NCBI GenBank assembly: GCA_963573305.1
Contig: OY754329.1
Location: 132,233,422-132,297,421, forward strand
Length of the DNA stretch: 64,000 bases
From: Pyrrhosoma nymphula
Lineage: Eukaryota; Arthropoda; Insecta; Odonata; Coenagrionidae
Reading direction: 5' to 3'
The notes below the pieces were generated by a model. The model was not told the origin of the DNA and did no database searches. It worked only from the letters and a program-made list of their open reading frames with translations. The position numbers were made by a program, and so were the translations under genes. Below are positions 43,031-55,312 of the stretch, piece by piece. Position 1 is the stretch's first letter; each line of letters opens with the position of its first letter.

Positions 43031-46000
43031 GGATAGCCTCTTGGGGATAACGTGGGGTAAATCGCTAGAAGAGTTAAAAAAAACTTTAGTTTTGGCTCAT
43101 GTTTGACGTATTTCGGAAAGGAAAGAAGCCAACGCATGATAAGGGAAGGTTATCGTCTTTTTATATAAGACTACATGGAAGCCTATTCTGAATCGGGGCG
43201 CGCTATTCCACGATCGAGCTATTCCTCACCTCATTATAGCTCAATTCCGTATTCTGAATCAAGCCGGGCAATAAATAGCTCTGGAAAGCTAGTGTTTGTG
43301 ATGACTGTAATTTGAAATTTCAGCAGCCAATGAGAAGCAAGCTGGCGTTCTAGCTTCGATAAAATATTCATTCCCTCATATCATCTATGAATTATTTTAC
43401 CTCTTAAATAGATAAAATTATAAATATAATACTTTTTATGTATTATAAGCTATAAATGTTAACTTACAAGCTCGAAGAAATATATTCCAAATATTCTATA
43501 AAATGACTTACGATATTATTATGGCGGAGCGGTGAATGCTAATGTGAGTCTTCCGCTGTAATAAGATTTTAACATTACATTTTTAAAGTTATTTATGTAA
43601 ATAATGCCTGCGATCCCAATTATTAAATAATGTATGGATTTTCCTCTTTCCCTGTACAAATTTTGTGATAGTAGTGAACCTTATTAGCTATCGGCGAGTC
43701 GTATATCTCATGTTGACGTTTGTATTTTTGTGACTGGCTGTTTTGACATGCAAGTAGTCCTTCGGTCGAGAACTATCATTATTGTAATACATGTTATTCT
43801 ACTCTGTGATTTCTTATTCAACTGGCAGTAATGGCCTCGGAGCTCCCATTGACTGTTGTTAAAGTTAGTAGTGGCATTGACGTGAAGGTAAATGTAAGCG
43901 AGAGATGGACATAGAAAAATGTTAATATCGGTCTCAGTTGAAGTGATAGAGAAATAATTTTTCTGTCTTTATAATTGTTGAGGATTGGCTATTTAGTAAA
44001 CATCTGAGGTTTTTGTGGGTGATGAAAAGTTTATAAATTATTTTCCTTGAAGAAGACACCATTTACGTGATGTTTCACGGGGCGACATTGGACTTGTTGT
44101 TGATTTTTACTTAAGTTTACGATTACGATACACGAAAGTGGTGTGCTCTTTTTAATTCAACCCTAGTGGGCGTACCCGAGCGCCAGCATAAAAACGTTAC
44201 ATGATATACTTTAGTACATCTATTATTTCATCTCCCTTTTCCTTTCTTAATATTCCCCTCCATTATTCCCCTTCCACCCCTCAGCGGCTGCGTATAGTAA
44301 CACGTACCGCACTCGGGGGAGCATTCAGTATATTACTGCAGTTTCATGGCCTTCCGAATCTTCAATGGCTTCCTTAACGCCAATGTACTCTCGCCAGATT
44401 TCATGTTAAGCGTGTGAATTGGCCAATCCGATTCAAACACTTGATTGTTCTTTGATCGACTGGGAGAAGGATCTGGAGGCATGCACGATCGAGCTAGAAA
44501 TCAATTCCACGAGATAGATCATGAAATCAAGCAGAGCGATGAAATTCCCTCTCAAAGCCGTACATTCTACCGAAAGTTTGGGAATAACGTCGTCCTTGGC
44601 CGTTGCGAAACATTAATAATGTCTTTGGTGTCCCCTTCAAAAAGATAAAAGGTAATCACCCACGGTACGGAGTGAACGTTACTTTACAATGCAAGCCGTC
44701 ATCCATTATTACGTGGTCACCCGAAGGAATGATAGTACGGCTAGAGTTGGGAAGTAACCTCAAGGATGTGTGGCAGGATGAAAATTTCCACCAAACGTTC
44801 ACCAAGTTGCATGATATAAAGGTGGTCATCACTCTTTCAATACTAAGATTGGTTAACCATAGTCCTCTATTTCCCCCATTCCATTCTACTACGTCCTCGT
44901 ACTTCTTTCTTCCCAGAAAACTCTTCCTTTGTCTGAGGACTTCTTAGAAGAACTTTATAAAGTTTATGGTAGCCGGCGTAACTTTACGACATTCCTTCAT
45001 AATCCTCAAACGGAATTAGACCTTAATTGAAGAGTCTATAAGCCAAGAGGTACAAGTGACAAAACGTTAGTTTTGAGTTCTTCATGTTTAAAGTTCAAGT
45101 TGTTGTTGTTGTTGTTCAATGTGTTTCTTGAAGTAGATGAAAGTTACTCCACTAGATCTCAGCACCCATCACAGTCATTCACTTATACCCCTTGGTCACA
45201 ACAATTTAGCGTACTTTAGGAACATATATCTGCACTAAGCTCGAAAAAACGAAAAAGTCACTTTTACCCTTTAGCTTCTAGGCTCCTAAATTATAATCTG
45301 TGGAAAAACCAAGACATTTAATTTACGTGATACGAGGGTCGAAACCGCCTATTTTAACTTCTAGCAAGTTTGCAGTAAATTAACTATAGTTAATCGATTT
45401 AATGGGTTCTGAAATTGTAAATACATGGATTTTATTAGTTATTTACGTGAATTAATTTATTAAGCACGAAATATATTCAAACAATGATAATGATTTGAAA
45501 TACTAAAACATAAATTCGACGCCTAAAGTTGGTATTGGTAATTAGTATACCTTTATGCTGAGATTTAACAAACTAGCTCATCTGTCGAATAACTTATCCA
45601 TCCTGCCTTAATGGTACCTAATACGGGTTACTCCGGGGAAAAATGTCATCGTAATTCAATCCGTTCGAAAACCTTATTCTCGAAAGTGATATTTAAAACA
45701 TAAACGCCGTAGTATATTTCTTGTTCGGAGAATGCGTTCAATGCTGTAAGCAAAACTGCATCGACCGTGCCTAAGATATGGCTTATAATTAAAATTTACG
45801 GTTTTGTAGTGATTCCCTTCCATATACTTATGATTGGCTTGAGACTGGTTATATAATGACTAGTTCAAGTTTACAGTGGGATGACGAATTGTTTACGTTA
45901 GGTTGATGTTAACCGAGAGTTAGCAGTTGGTATATTACATGAGGCTGTCCGACACTTGACGTGAGAGCCATCGATGGAAGAATGTATTAACTTCGGTTTC

Positions 46001-46955
46001 TTCAATGATGAGAAAATATTTATCCAGAAATTTTGAATCCGGTCCTTAGAAAATTATCGGTTTTTCTCAGGTAATATCTCGCCGATCTTCTCTGCTAACG
46101 TTGTATTTCGGTATTTGAGCCTACCTCACAAGGGTTCCCTATTTTGGCGGTGTGTTCAAAAGGTGGCAAAGATCCCCGACTTCATTTTCACTCTTTTAAA
46201 AGTCTCTTCTTATGACTCTGAATCAAATACAGCATGGGAATAGACAGCGTGGCTTAACTATTAGAAGGGGAGAGGGTTGAGAATCGCTAGAGACTCGAAG
46301 GTTACAGACTAGAGATGTTTAAAATAATTTCATGTGTCACGGATGTCAGGTCGACTCAGCAGTTATTCCTTTTATTCTTTTAAGTAGTCAAAATCAAAAG
46401 AGGGCGCGCGTGACTCGTGGAATTTATTGATAACGAGCGGAAGGTACCCGTTGAAATTCAACGGGTGTGAAAAACGTTAAACTTATTTTATTAGAAAACC
46501 GCAAAGCCTGAAGAAAAACTGTATGCGTGGTCATTCTAGGAGTTCGTAACCTATCTTGTTTATCTCGATGATTAAGTGAATGTATCTAAGTTAACTGCAC
46601 TCTAACACTTTTAAACATATGAATAACTCGTGACGTTAATGATGTAGGAATTGGTCTAAAAAACAGTTCGCAATCATAATGAGAGGCATACGGTTTCACT
46701 ACGTGTAATACATGTGAGTATTAAACGATAATAAACAACGCCGTGTTTGTTGTAGCAACAGAGGCATTATTACCATTGATATTCACTGCACGTAAATATT
46801 CTTGCATATTTAATTGTGTATTCTATAAATTCCTTTATGTGTAACGTTTACTACGTAAGTGTTCTCTCATATACATGCAGTGCCCCTTTGAGAGCTACTT
46901 TGAGAATAGACGTTGAAGAGTATACTTGTTAAATATGCATTGACTTTATCGATTA
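43031..46955. other. Long non-coding stretch without recognised repeats
   Basis: Contains short unassigned frames (44445-44648, 44603-44947) and a (GTT)6-like microsatellite at about 45098-45116. No conserved protein, RNA or repeat recognised in about 3.9 kb. Base composition is more even than in the neighbours. Confidence 0.5.
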
Positions 46956-46959
46956 CCCC

Positions 46960-47720
46960 CCGAAGCAATTTATCAGGGGGCCCTTGGGACTCTGGGCTCT
47001 TCTTATACGGATTTTGCTTCTACGTACTATCATGGGCCTGCAGGAAAGCGTGATATTTAAATGCTAGAGGCGTGAGTATTCTATGAAAATCAAATCTCTG
47101 GTTGTCAAGGAAATATGTTATTGTTGATTTCAGGGAATATGTGAGATTTTTCAACTGAAAACATGAATTTCAGAAAAATACGGAGCGTAGAAGAAAATCG
47201 ATTGATAAAATTAGAAAATTCTTTTATTCAGCCATCCGATAAAAAAAATTCCAGCCCTATATCTTGAGTGAATGTACTTTTAAAAAGCAAAAAATGAAAC
47301 TACTGCACCGAACACAATGCTTAGCATGGACCACCACGGGGGACCTTCGGGGGCCTTTGGGGGCCCTTAGGGCTTTTTAATATAGCATATGATACAACCA
47401 GATATTTATTCTATCTACATGCCAAATTTCAGCGAAATCGGTCCAGTAGTTTTTGCGTGATGGAGCAACAGACAGAAAGAGACCATTACATTTTTATACA
47501 TATTAGTAAGGATCACACCCTTAACCCTGAAAAAATAGGGTTTTGGTTAATTGAACCCTACAGTGTTTGTTGTCTGCCAGTAACAAACATGTGTTCCAAA
47601 TTTCATCAAAATCGGTCCTGTGGTTTAGGAGGAGATGTGGAACATACATACATACATACATACATACATACATACATACATACATACATTGACTTTTATA
47701 TATATAAAGATATAAAGATG
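46960..47720 (+). repeat. Tandem copies of a LINE/SINE-like 3'-tail family, with (ATAC)n microsatellite
   Basis: A G/C-rich block (GGGGCCTTTGGGGGCCCTTA type) is followed by CCAAATTTCA.C.AAATCGGTCC, then AGTAGTTTTTGCGTGATGGA, CAACAGACAG and CATTTTTATACATATTAGTA (47335-47510). A second copy (47515-47715) has CAAATTTCATCAAAATCGGT and ends in about 11 CATA units (47643-47690) and TTTTATATATATAAAGAT. A partial G/C-rich block lies at 46970-47050. More copies are at 50545-50980. From memory such AAATCGGT...TATATTAG tails are typical 3' ends of insect non-LTR elements; the coding part is absent. Confidence 0.6.
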
Positions 47721-47803
47721 GAGCCAGAGAAATCCCATTTTAGTGACGTCACACACGGTAAGATTCGTTTCTTACCATGTTGGGATCCTAACTATAGGAA
47801 CAC

Positions 47804-47990
47804 TTTGTATAGTCCATGAAAAACATTTTTATTGAATATGCCGACCAAGATTTCTGCTTACACTGTCATTATCAAGGCAGATTGTGCAAGTTACCGGACG
47901 AGAATATATAGGTATATAGTCAAAACTGTGTAAGTCAAAACCTTGGACGGAAAATTAAATAAAAAAGGTTTTTGTTGGACTATACATAGT
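47804..47990. repeat. Imperfect foldback repeat with GTATAGTCCA ends
   Basis: The left end TTTGTATAGTCCATGAAAAA (47804-47823) pairs with the right end, whose complement reads TATGTATAGTCCAACAAAAA (47970-47990 region); the arms of about 35 bp have roughly 9 mismatches. The interior on the minus strand contains TTGATAATGACAGTG...GCAGAAATCTTGGTC, a loose echo of the CTGATGA...GAAA...GTC order in the other foldbacks. Confidence 0.5.
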
Positions 47991-48689
47991 TTTCCTTTAC
48001 TTAGTAATGGAGTACCACCAAGTCACGCCTCAGAACATTAAGTCTATGGTAGAAACCTCGTTCAATATCCTAATTTAATCAATCACTGTGCATAGGATTT
48101 GTAGTGGTGAAGCTAATATAAAAAAAACACATTACCTCACAGCATTTAATGGCTGACTAAAAGGTGGTTTTCCTTTTCACTGCAACGAATCAATGAGGCC
48201 TATATAAGAAAATGAAACGTTTTTTCCTTCTTTCGGGCAATAGTACCTACTCAGGTGCATAAAGCAACCGGGCATGCGAATCATTTTTGCCAAAAAATAT
48301 GACATATAAACGTAAGCTTTTCGGACTACATCAGCTGATTTCCCGTGTCTGATGTCATCCGACTCGTGCTTGATTTGGAGACCATCTTTTCCCTGAGGGC
48401 GCATATTAACTATAGATGACCTGAATTGCCGCATTCCGCGATATTTTACCATTATTTTCCCACATGCAATGTCTCTAGGGCAGAAGTGTGGTACACGTGC
48501 CATAAAGGGTTCGTGTTTTGCGGTTTAGGAGTGGGCTAAAAACTCGAATAATTACGGATTTAAGGTTGAAACACCAGTAAGATTATCAATAACAAATATT
48601 GTTGTAATGTAAGGGGTACGGTATATGGAAATGTGTGAAGAAGGTCATGTAGGGGGAAATATTGGGCTAGCACGGAATAGGAAGGAAGT
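47991..48689. other. Non-coding; unassigned 108-codon minus frame
   Basis: The minus frame 48177-48503 has several cysteines and methionines but no recognisable motif. It could be chance or an exon of an unknown gene; I cannot tell. Confidence 0.3.
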
Positions 48690-49020
48690 CATCATCAGTA
48701 ATCATCAATCCGAAGATTGGTTTGCAGCAGCTCTCCACTGCACTCTTCTCTCCGCCAAACGCTTCTTTCCTACATAACGTTTTACTTTGATGTACTTGAT
48801 GGATTTCCACATGGATGCCATTCATGGTCTCCCTTGGTTTTTTTACCATTATTTCTCCTTCCATTATTGTTTTCAACAGGTTATTGTGTCGCAAAATGTG
48901 CCCAATGAGTTTGCCTATTCATTACCTCGAGCTTTCATCATATTTTTCAACAACTCTCCGTAGGACTTCTTCGTTGGTGATTCTCTCCACTCATTTCAAC
49001 ATCTTCATTCTTCGATAACA
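48690..49020 (-). pseudogene. RTE-type retrotransposon 3' end
   Basis: The minus strand reads, through frameshifts, VERITNEEVLRR, then GKLIGHILRHNNLLKTIMEG (48667-48894 frame and neighbours), then ESCCKPIFGLM, the C-terminal part of RTE-type ORFs. It ends at about 48690 in GATTACTGATGATGA, identical to the tail at 28434. All catalytic motifs are missing. Same subfamily as the split copy at 28434-29840. Confidence 0.82.
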
Positions 49021-49277
49021 CCACATCAGCTGCATACGCAAATGAACTAAAATTGAGAAACGCTGCACTCCGTCTACGAAAATACGCATTGCTAATCATT
49101 AATATTGATTTATATATTGCAGTGTTTGTCATGTTCACTGTATTCATATACTGATACGAGGGCTTAGGTGGAAGGAGGGACTTGTAAAGCATCAATCTCG
49201 CCCCAATAAAGACGTTTTATTCATCTATCTATCCTATGCCAAATGAAACTTTTTAAAAAACTCTTCATATTTCGAGG

Positions 49278-49350
49278 ATAGTATCGTTAGCACATCTAGC
49301 CGCACGCCATGGCGGTAGGTCGCTGGGCAGCATGTAGATGTAGATATTTG
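49278..49350 (-). repeat. Diverged ACATCTACAT repeat
   Basis: On the minus strand ATCTACATCTACATGCTGCC is followed by CAGCGACC and CATGGCGTGCGGC, corresponding to 27909-27960. Short and diverged. Confidence 0.4.
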
Positions 49351-50540
49351 ACATTAAAGTATCCGGCCTTCGCGAATTCTCCGCAACACCGACGGACGTC
49401 GAGGTAGGTTGTCTTTTGCATAGGCTGGCGTGAGCAAAGGAATGAATAGGCGATGTTTAGCTTTCGCGCCGCATAGTCGGGCGACTTGCGCGAGTGATGA
49501 AACGCGGAGCGGAAGGCGAATGAATACAAGGGCGTCGTGCAAAGCATGTCTGCATTCGCACGCCGTGCATGTCACACCCCTTTTTCATCGATGACTCAAC
49601 ATCCCTTCTCCCGAACCGTCTGCTCTGCACATGAGAAGCGCATGCGATGCGTTGGCTTGGCCGTCACTGCAGCTTGTAACATTTCAACTAACGGAATCAC
49701 GGGGATCAAATGCTCTCTCCCAGCAATTATAATCATTTTACTCGAGAGGGTTTTTTGACCATTAAAAAAAAACATGATTCATTATTTTTTATTTTTTTCG
49801 ATGAATATTGCTATTATATTGCTCACCGGCAGAGGGACTGGTTTCACACGGGAAGCTTAGAAATAATTTCACTGATCCATACATAATGGAACAAGGCTAA
49901 AGTTGCGCAATTTACATTTTTTCGACTAAAGAAAAGCTTCAATGCTAAATATTGAGTGAAAGTAATCTATAAAAGAAAAGCCCTTGTCGGCAACTCACTT
50001 ATTCAGGAATGCTGTAAGATGGAGCCACAGTCACTTAATTTTTTGAATGCCGTTATTCAACTGCTTGCAAGAAATTTTTTAAAAGCGGGAATCATTTCTG
50101 ATTCGGCTCCAACTGAGACAACGCTCCCTTTCAACTTGTGAAGACGATAATTTCCAGTGATTCCGGCATATGCGATTACAATCAACAAGGTCAGTCACAG
50201 GGTTAGTCGTTTGACCAAGTTTAGTTGGACTTCCGACTCCAAACAGCAGCATTCTCACGCGGACAACTAACTGTACGTTGATCTCTCTCGCGAATAAACG
50301 GAAAGAATTTAATGTTTTTAGTGTTGGGAATAAACTCATGATATCAAGTCTCATTTCATTTCAGTATCTTACTTCAATAAGTGGGTGCCTTTTAAAACCT
50401 AGTTTTTAAAATAGTAAATCAAGAAACCGCTGTACTGATTCCAATGCTTTTATTAATGGAGTAAAAAATGGAGTATGGTAAATCTGGGGTAAAAATACTC
50501 AATTGAATTGTATTTTGTCAACAATTATGGATGACCCACT
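49351..50540. other. GC-rich island (49350-49690), then AT-rich non-coding
   Basis: The GC/CpG-rich part has overlapping 73-83-codon frames on both strands, none recognised. From 49700 to 50540 there are only short unassigned frames. Confidence 0.45.
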
Positions 50541-50544
50541 TTTC

Positions 50545-50980
50545 AGTCCTTGTGGTCCTTGGGCCTTTCTCATATGGCCTATGTGCTTCATATACCTATC
50601 ATGTACTTACATGAAATATTGTATAGAAATTAGTTCATCAGTTCATTCGTAATGAGGAAACATAGAGAGCACTAATTTGGGGCAAGAAGACCCTTTAGAG
50701 CCCCAACTATACCTCTGAGCTCTAAAACTGTAATATGGTTTAATAGGTGTACTACATGTGTCTCTAACAGTGTACAACAGTCTAGTTTATCGATATTCTA
50801 CGACACCCGGATGACCTTTTCTGGGACCTTGGGGTCTCGGGCTTACGCCGATAGCACTCCTTACTATATGCACTAGAATCATTAAACACTTCACCTTAAT
50901 CGGTTCTATAGCTTTCGAGGAGTAACAAACAATTTCATAGAGACACACCATTCCATTTTTCTATATTAGTATAGACATAC
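50545..50980 (+). repeat. Two further copies of the 3'-tail family
   Basis: The copy at 50790-50975 shows GGACCTTGGGGTCTCGGGCT, TTCACCTTAATCGGTTCTAT, CGAGGAGTAACAAAC, then TAGAGACACACCATTCC and TTCTATATTAGTA, matching 47340-47510 in order. The copy at 50545-50680 is more diverged (GGTCCTTGGGCCTTTCTCAT, TTCATTCGTAATGAGGAAAC). Confidence 0.55.
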
Positions 50981-51043
50981 ATGTACGTTGTATTTTTAAT
51001 AACAGTAGTACTTTGGAATGAAATGAGCAATGTAGCAAAGAAT

Positions 51044-51590
51044 TTGGATGGAGAATGGCGCTAGTGAGAGAAGTTTTCAGTAATAGAAGAGAGCTGATTA
51101 CGAGGACTAGGTAAGGATATAAAGAAAGGGATTTTGAGTTTGATATGTAGTGTAGCGTTGTATGGGGAATACATTTGAACTTGGAGATAGGAAGACGAGA
51201 ATGGGCAGACGTTTTAGATGTGAATGGGGGATAATGGAAAAGGTGTGGTGGACGGAAAGGAATACAAACGAGGAAGTGCTTGGTAAGGTGGGTGAGCAGA
51301 GGAAGCTTATGGAGGATAATAGGAGGGGGTAAGGTAGGTGATTGGGAGAGGTAATGAGGGGCGAAGGGATGCTGAAGGTCATGATAGAGGAGAAGATGTT
51401 GGGTAAGCTGGGAAGGGGAAGGAAGAGGTTTTATGGATGGGATGGAGAGAGGTAGGGCATATGCTGATATGAAGAAAGAAATTGTGAATGTGGATAAGGG
51501 TTTGCGAAAGTAAAAATGAGGAGGAATTTAATATCTCTTCCGCTTTAACCTACATTAACCGGCCGAATACCTCAAGTAATATTTAATGAC
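51044..51590 (+). pseudogene. RTE-type retrotransposon 3' end
   Basis: Nucleotide-level match to 5726-6250 in the same orientation: GGAGAATGGCGCTAGTGAGA, AATAGAAGAGAGCTGATTA, GTGTAGCGTTGTATGGGG, GACGGAAAGGAATACAAACG, AGGAAGTGCTTGGTAAGGTG, GGGAAGGGGAAGGAAGAGG. It corresponds to the protein blocks NNRREL, SVALYGAETWTL and ERKTNEEVL of the first copy, with many frameshifts. RT catalytic motifs are missing. The tail fades near 51590. Confidence 0.85.
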
Positions 51591-53555
51591 TTCAGACCTC
51601 CACGGTAATTAGTGCAGGTAGAAGTGACTTGAATACAGATCAAAGAGGAGAGTAAGATGACATCTTAACACATGAAAGTGAATCCTGTTTTTTGCGAAAT
51701 ATACTCAACTTAACATGGCTATTACGCGCAATTTTTCCATGAGTTTTATTAATATTGATGTGATATTTTGGTAATTATTTCCATTGTGCATTTTATTTAA
51801 CTAAATCATTGCTATAGCGTGACAATTCCGCTGCAGATGACTTTGTAATTTAGGCCTATTAATTGAAAATCTGGTCCATTTAATGTGTCCGATAGCGCAT
51901 TTCATAGACTGCAGTATTCCCCTGCGCGTATGGTTACATCAATCATCTTCTTCAACCAATGTCTTTGGGTTTCCATCCGGGTTAGTGGTTCCACGTTATA
52001 TGCTTTGACAGCTTTCACAACTGTCTTCCTCGGGCAGATGAGTAGCAACAAGAAGAATTCGGCTATTTTTTTATTGAGCTCAAAGAGGCCTACTCACTAT
52101 TTAATTAGTATTTTTTATTGAAGCCAGGGTTACGGAAAAGAGGAAGCAAACGTAAATGTTTATGTTTGTCAGCGTGGGAGAGGAGTTTCTCCGTCACTGT
52201 TGACTCTCCTTTGATTTCCTCGTTTCTATTTGTAGAACATAACCATCTCAACTCTGTCTAAATTTCCAAATTGATAAAGCAAGAAAAATAACTTGTGAAA
52301 TGAACTAATGAACTAAAAATATAACCTGAAGTGAAAAGTTATTTTCGAAATGAACAAATAAATAACATATGTAAGGTAGGAAAACCTTACAGACTACCTG
52401 GCAGAAGTATTTTTTGCGATAAAATATTAGATAAAATAAAATATCATAATGTCTTGTTTCGAAGCAAAAGTTTTTGTCGCATTGACTATCTTGTTGCGCT
52501 TGTTATTGTTACTGGTAATTCACTTTTGGAATACTTATAAATTTTGAACTCTAGGAAACTGTCAAGAATAATATTTTTGTTAATTTTTCTAAATACCTAT
52601 GCCGACAACTTACTTGCTAATATTCTTAAGCCAATCTCCCTCGTTCTGAATTTTTGGCATAAAATTTAAACAAACAGGTTTGAGCATTGTTCGAAAGGCA
52701 TAATTTTAAGAAAATGCAATGATTCGAGAACTTTAATTATGACCTGGAATAAAGTTACATTTTCTTCAAATTCTGCCCGTCGCATGTTACTCAAACCTGT
52801 ATATTCAAATTTTATTTAAAAATATTTTCTATGAGACATTGGGATCATACTCATAGTTTCAGCATTTCACAGACTCGAATAACAATCTTTGCGCAAACTA
52901 AGAATATCAAGTCCACAGTTGAACGATTGGAGTAATGCTTCAGGACCGTGATGATTTTTTTCTCCTTGATGATTAATCAGCTGTCTTTTCTTTTCCGCTT
53001 AGGTCCCTTTTTTAATCGAATCTTCCTGAAATTTCGTTGTGAAGGTAGTTGATTTATATTTCTCTCACTGAAGTTTTGGGAAGCTGCGGGAGGTAATGGG
53101 GTGGTATTAGGGTAGATTCTCCCTTTGCTTCCTTGCCTCAATCATGAGGAACTGCTGGCTTTATATTTCCTGTACTCTCGCAGTTAATCAACAGAGAGAA
53201 CGAAGTTATGAGAAACCCTCTCAAAACCGAAGTACCTGTGCTTGAATGAGGCGCTGATCGAACGAAGAATGTAATCGGGGAACATTACAGTAATGAATGA
53301 GCGTGTGCGTCACTAATGGTCGTGAAAAATGGTTGAATGCCTATGCAGAATGCATTTCTGGAAGAAAAGTGGGCGTTTGCCAGTTCTTGGTTTTTAGAAT
53401 GAATGAGGACATCTTAAAGTCACGAGCAATAGTGTGTTGTTCCATACCTGGGTACCCATGCAACAATAAGACTTTGTTTGTCATACCTCAGCTGTAAGTA
53501 TACTTTAATATTTCCGGTATTGATATAAAGTTCAAACTTAATACATTAATAATAT
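51591..53555. other. AT-rich non-coding stretch
   Basis: Short frames (51885-52121, 52331-52540, 53297-53497) without recognisable domains. Confidence 0.55.
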
Positions 53556-53559
53556 TTTT

Positions 53560-53635
53560 CGTGAAGACATCCGCGGAGTCTTTGGCTTGGAGAGACTTGG
53601 TATTCGGGTCTTCCTCCTTTTTTCATAGACCTAAA
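53560..53635 (-). repeat. Repeat related to 54885-54980
   Basis: AGAGACTTGGTATTCGGGTC and TTCCTC are shared with 54888-54912 (AGAGACTTGGTTTTCGGGTC, TTCCTC). The hammerhead-like core present in the second copy is absent here. The stretch 53640-54880 is otherwise AT-rich and non-coding, with a C-run at 53762-53778. Confidence 0.5.
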
Positions 53636-54932
53636 ACTAAAAGCCAAAATTATTTTATGCTGTGAAGTACGATGGTAGACGTGTTTGTTACAATTTCCCG
53701 GGACGAGACCCCGGACTCCCCTTTTCCTGAGAAGTATTTCAAAATCCAAGAGCCAGTAATTCCCCCCTCCCCCCCCAAATCTTTGGTCTGGAGACGCCCC
53801 TAATAGCACCAAGAATTAAGCTAATTTTGACTCTGCCTACCCCGTAAGGGAGCGGAGTGACGGTTACCTATGTATGCAACATTCCAACGTCATACTGTGA
53901 ATATAGTAAAAGAAGAATGGAGGACTGCAGTTAAGCAATCTTAGGATTGAAAGAGCGATGCTGACAGATTCCCTCTGGGTATTACATTCTCAAAATAATC
54001 ATCATCAACCCCCCGTCATTCTGAACTCCTTAAGGGTGTATCCTTTGACGATTTGTAAATACTGATGTTGGCATTTTAAAAATAAGCATTTTTAACGTTC
54101 CACGGCTCTTTTGACTTTTGTCATTAGGGTTTTTAAAGGGAAGGCTCTATAGAGTCGAGTGACATATCTGCGGGGCGAAGAAGATGGACGACCGAAGAAT
54201 GATTGACGTTGACCCAAATGGAATGTATCGCAGCTTCAATATTCGGAACACGGGAAATCTCTCGCGTATCCAAACCTACTTAGGTTGCGCATAATGGCTT
54301 ACACAAGTCATATGTGCACAAGGAAGACATATGCGCGTACACAAGCACAGGATCATATTTCTCACGGTTGAAGTCTTACTTCATCACTTTTAGAAACCTT
54401 TACGCATATGTTTACCGGGACAAAATCATCTATGCCATAGAAAGGCATCATTCATTCTCTTAGACTTCCTTACGGAAAAATTAACTCTCTTTGTGCCACG
54501 GGCAGATATATTAGCTCATGCATGTGATAGTACCTAAATCTCTTTGCATAATTGAAATGTTTTTTTGGTTATCTTAATGAAAAACAAGATATTTTCAGTG
54601 ATCAAACAAATACAATACAGTAAAATTAAAATGTAGCATGATATATTTAAAAATTGCCATCAAATGCCGTTATTTTCATTTATTTAAATTTGCCATCGGT
54701 ATTTCTCAAATGATCGACTGAAAATAGATGGCACTTTGAGGGTTAAATACGAAAATATCTGGCACAATTAAAGCTTTCATAAATTCACCAAGGTAAGATA
54801 CTGTTTCCGCCAATCAGGAAATAAAAATATCACAGATGGATATTTTCTCTGCACCTACGTCTCAACATCTAAGTAATGAGTTTGAAGAGACTTGGTTTTC
54901 GGGTCTTCCTCAGCGTCTATTCATATTCTTCT

Positions 54933-54974
54933 GGACAATATTTCGCCGGCGTTCCAGGTGGCTTCTTCAGGTCC
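54933..54974 (-). ncRNA. Hammerhead-ribozyme-like motif in a dispersed repeat
   Basis: Minus-strand order: GGAC, CUGAAGA, A, GCC, a 12-nt loop, GGC, GAAA, UAUU, GUCC. GGAC and GUCC pair as a 4-bp helix I; GCC/GGC is a 3-bp helix II; CUGANGA and GAAA match the invariant core strands; UAUU leaves a minimal helix III with a final U as the base before helix I. Penelope-like elements and retrozymes are known to carry type I hammerheads with very short helix III. Against it: one extra A between CUGAAGA and helix II, and a near-absent helix III. I regard it as hammerhead-like, not shown active. Confidence 0.4.
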
Positions 54975-54984
54975 GTTGAAGTGA

Positions 54985-55270
54985 CACTTGTTACCCCCTT
55001 GTGACAGTGATACCCCCTTTCCTAATTACCCTCAGGTGCACTCTTTCCCCCTCCTTTCCCTAGCGCCGCTTCCCTACGTTCTAATGACATGCCTATTCCC
55101 TGCCTTCTTCCCCCCTTACCTACATTTTTCACCCTTTGCTGTTTCTTGGCCTTTCTCTCTCACGGGTTAGTCCCCCCCCTTTCCTCCCTTGGATTTTCCT
55201 GATTTTCCCAGCCACTACCTCCTCCTTCCCCTCCTCCTCTGGTCTCCTCTAACTACCCCCCCTCCTCGGA
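54985..55270. repeat. C-rich pyrimidine tract
   Basis: Long CCCC and CTCC runs; the frame 54988-55170 is compositional. It lies between the two hammerhead-like motifs and could be part of the same inserted element. Confidence 0.6.
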
Positions 55271-55312
55271 AAAGACATATATATGCGATGTACTCTCTTA
55301 TAACTTTGTCTT

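Noticed and set aside
47643..47690. CATA array as a CRISPR-like or satellite array
   Set aside because: It is a simple tetranucleotide microsatellite at a retroelement tail; no spacers.
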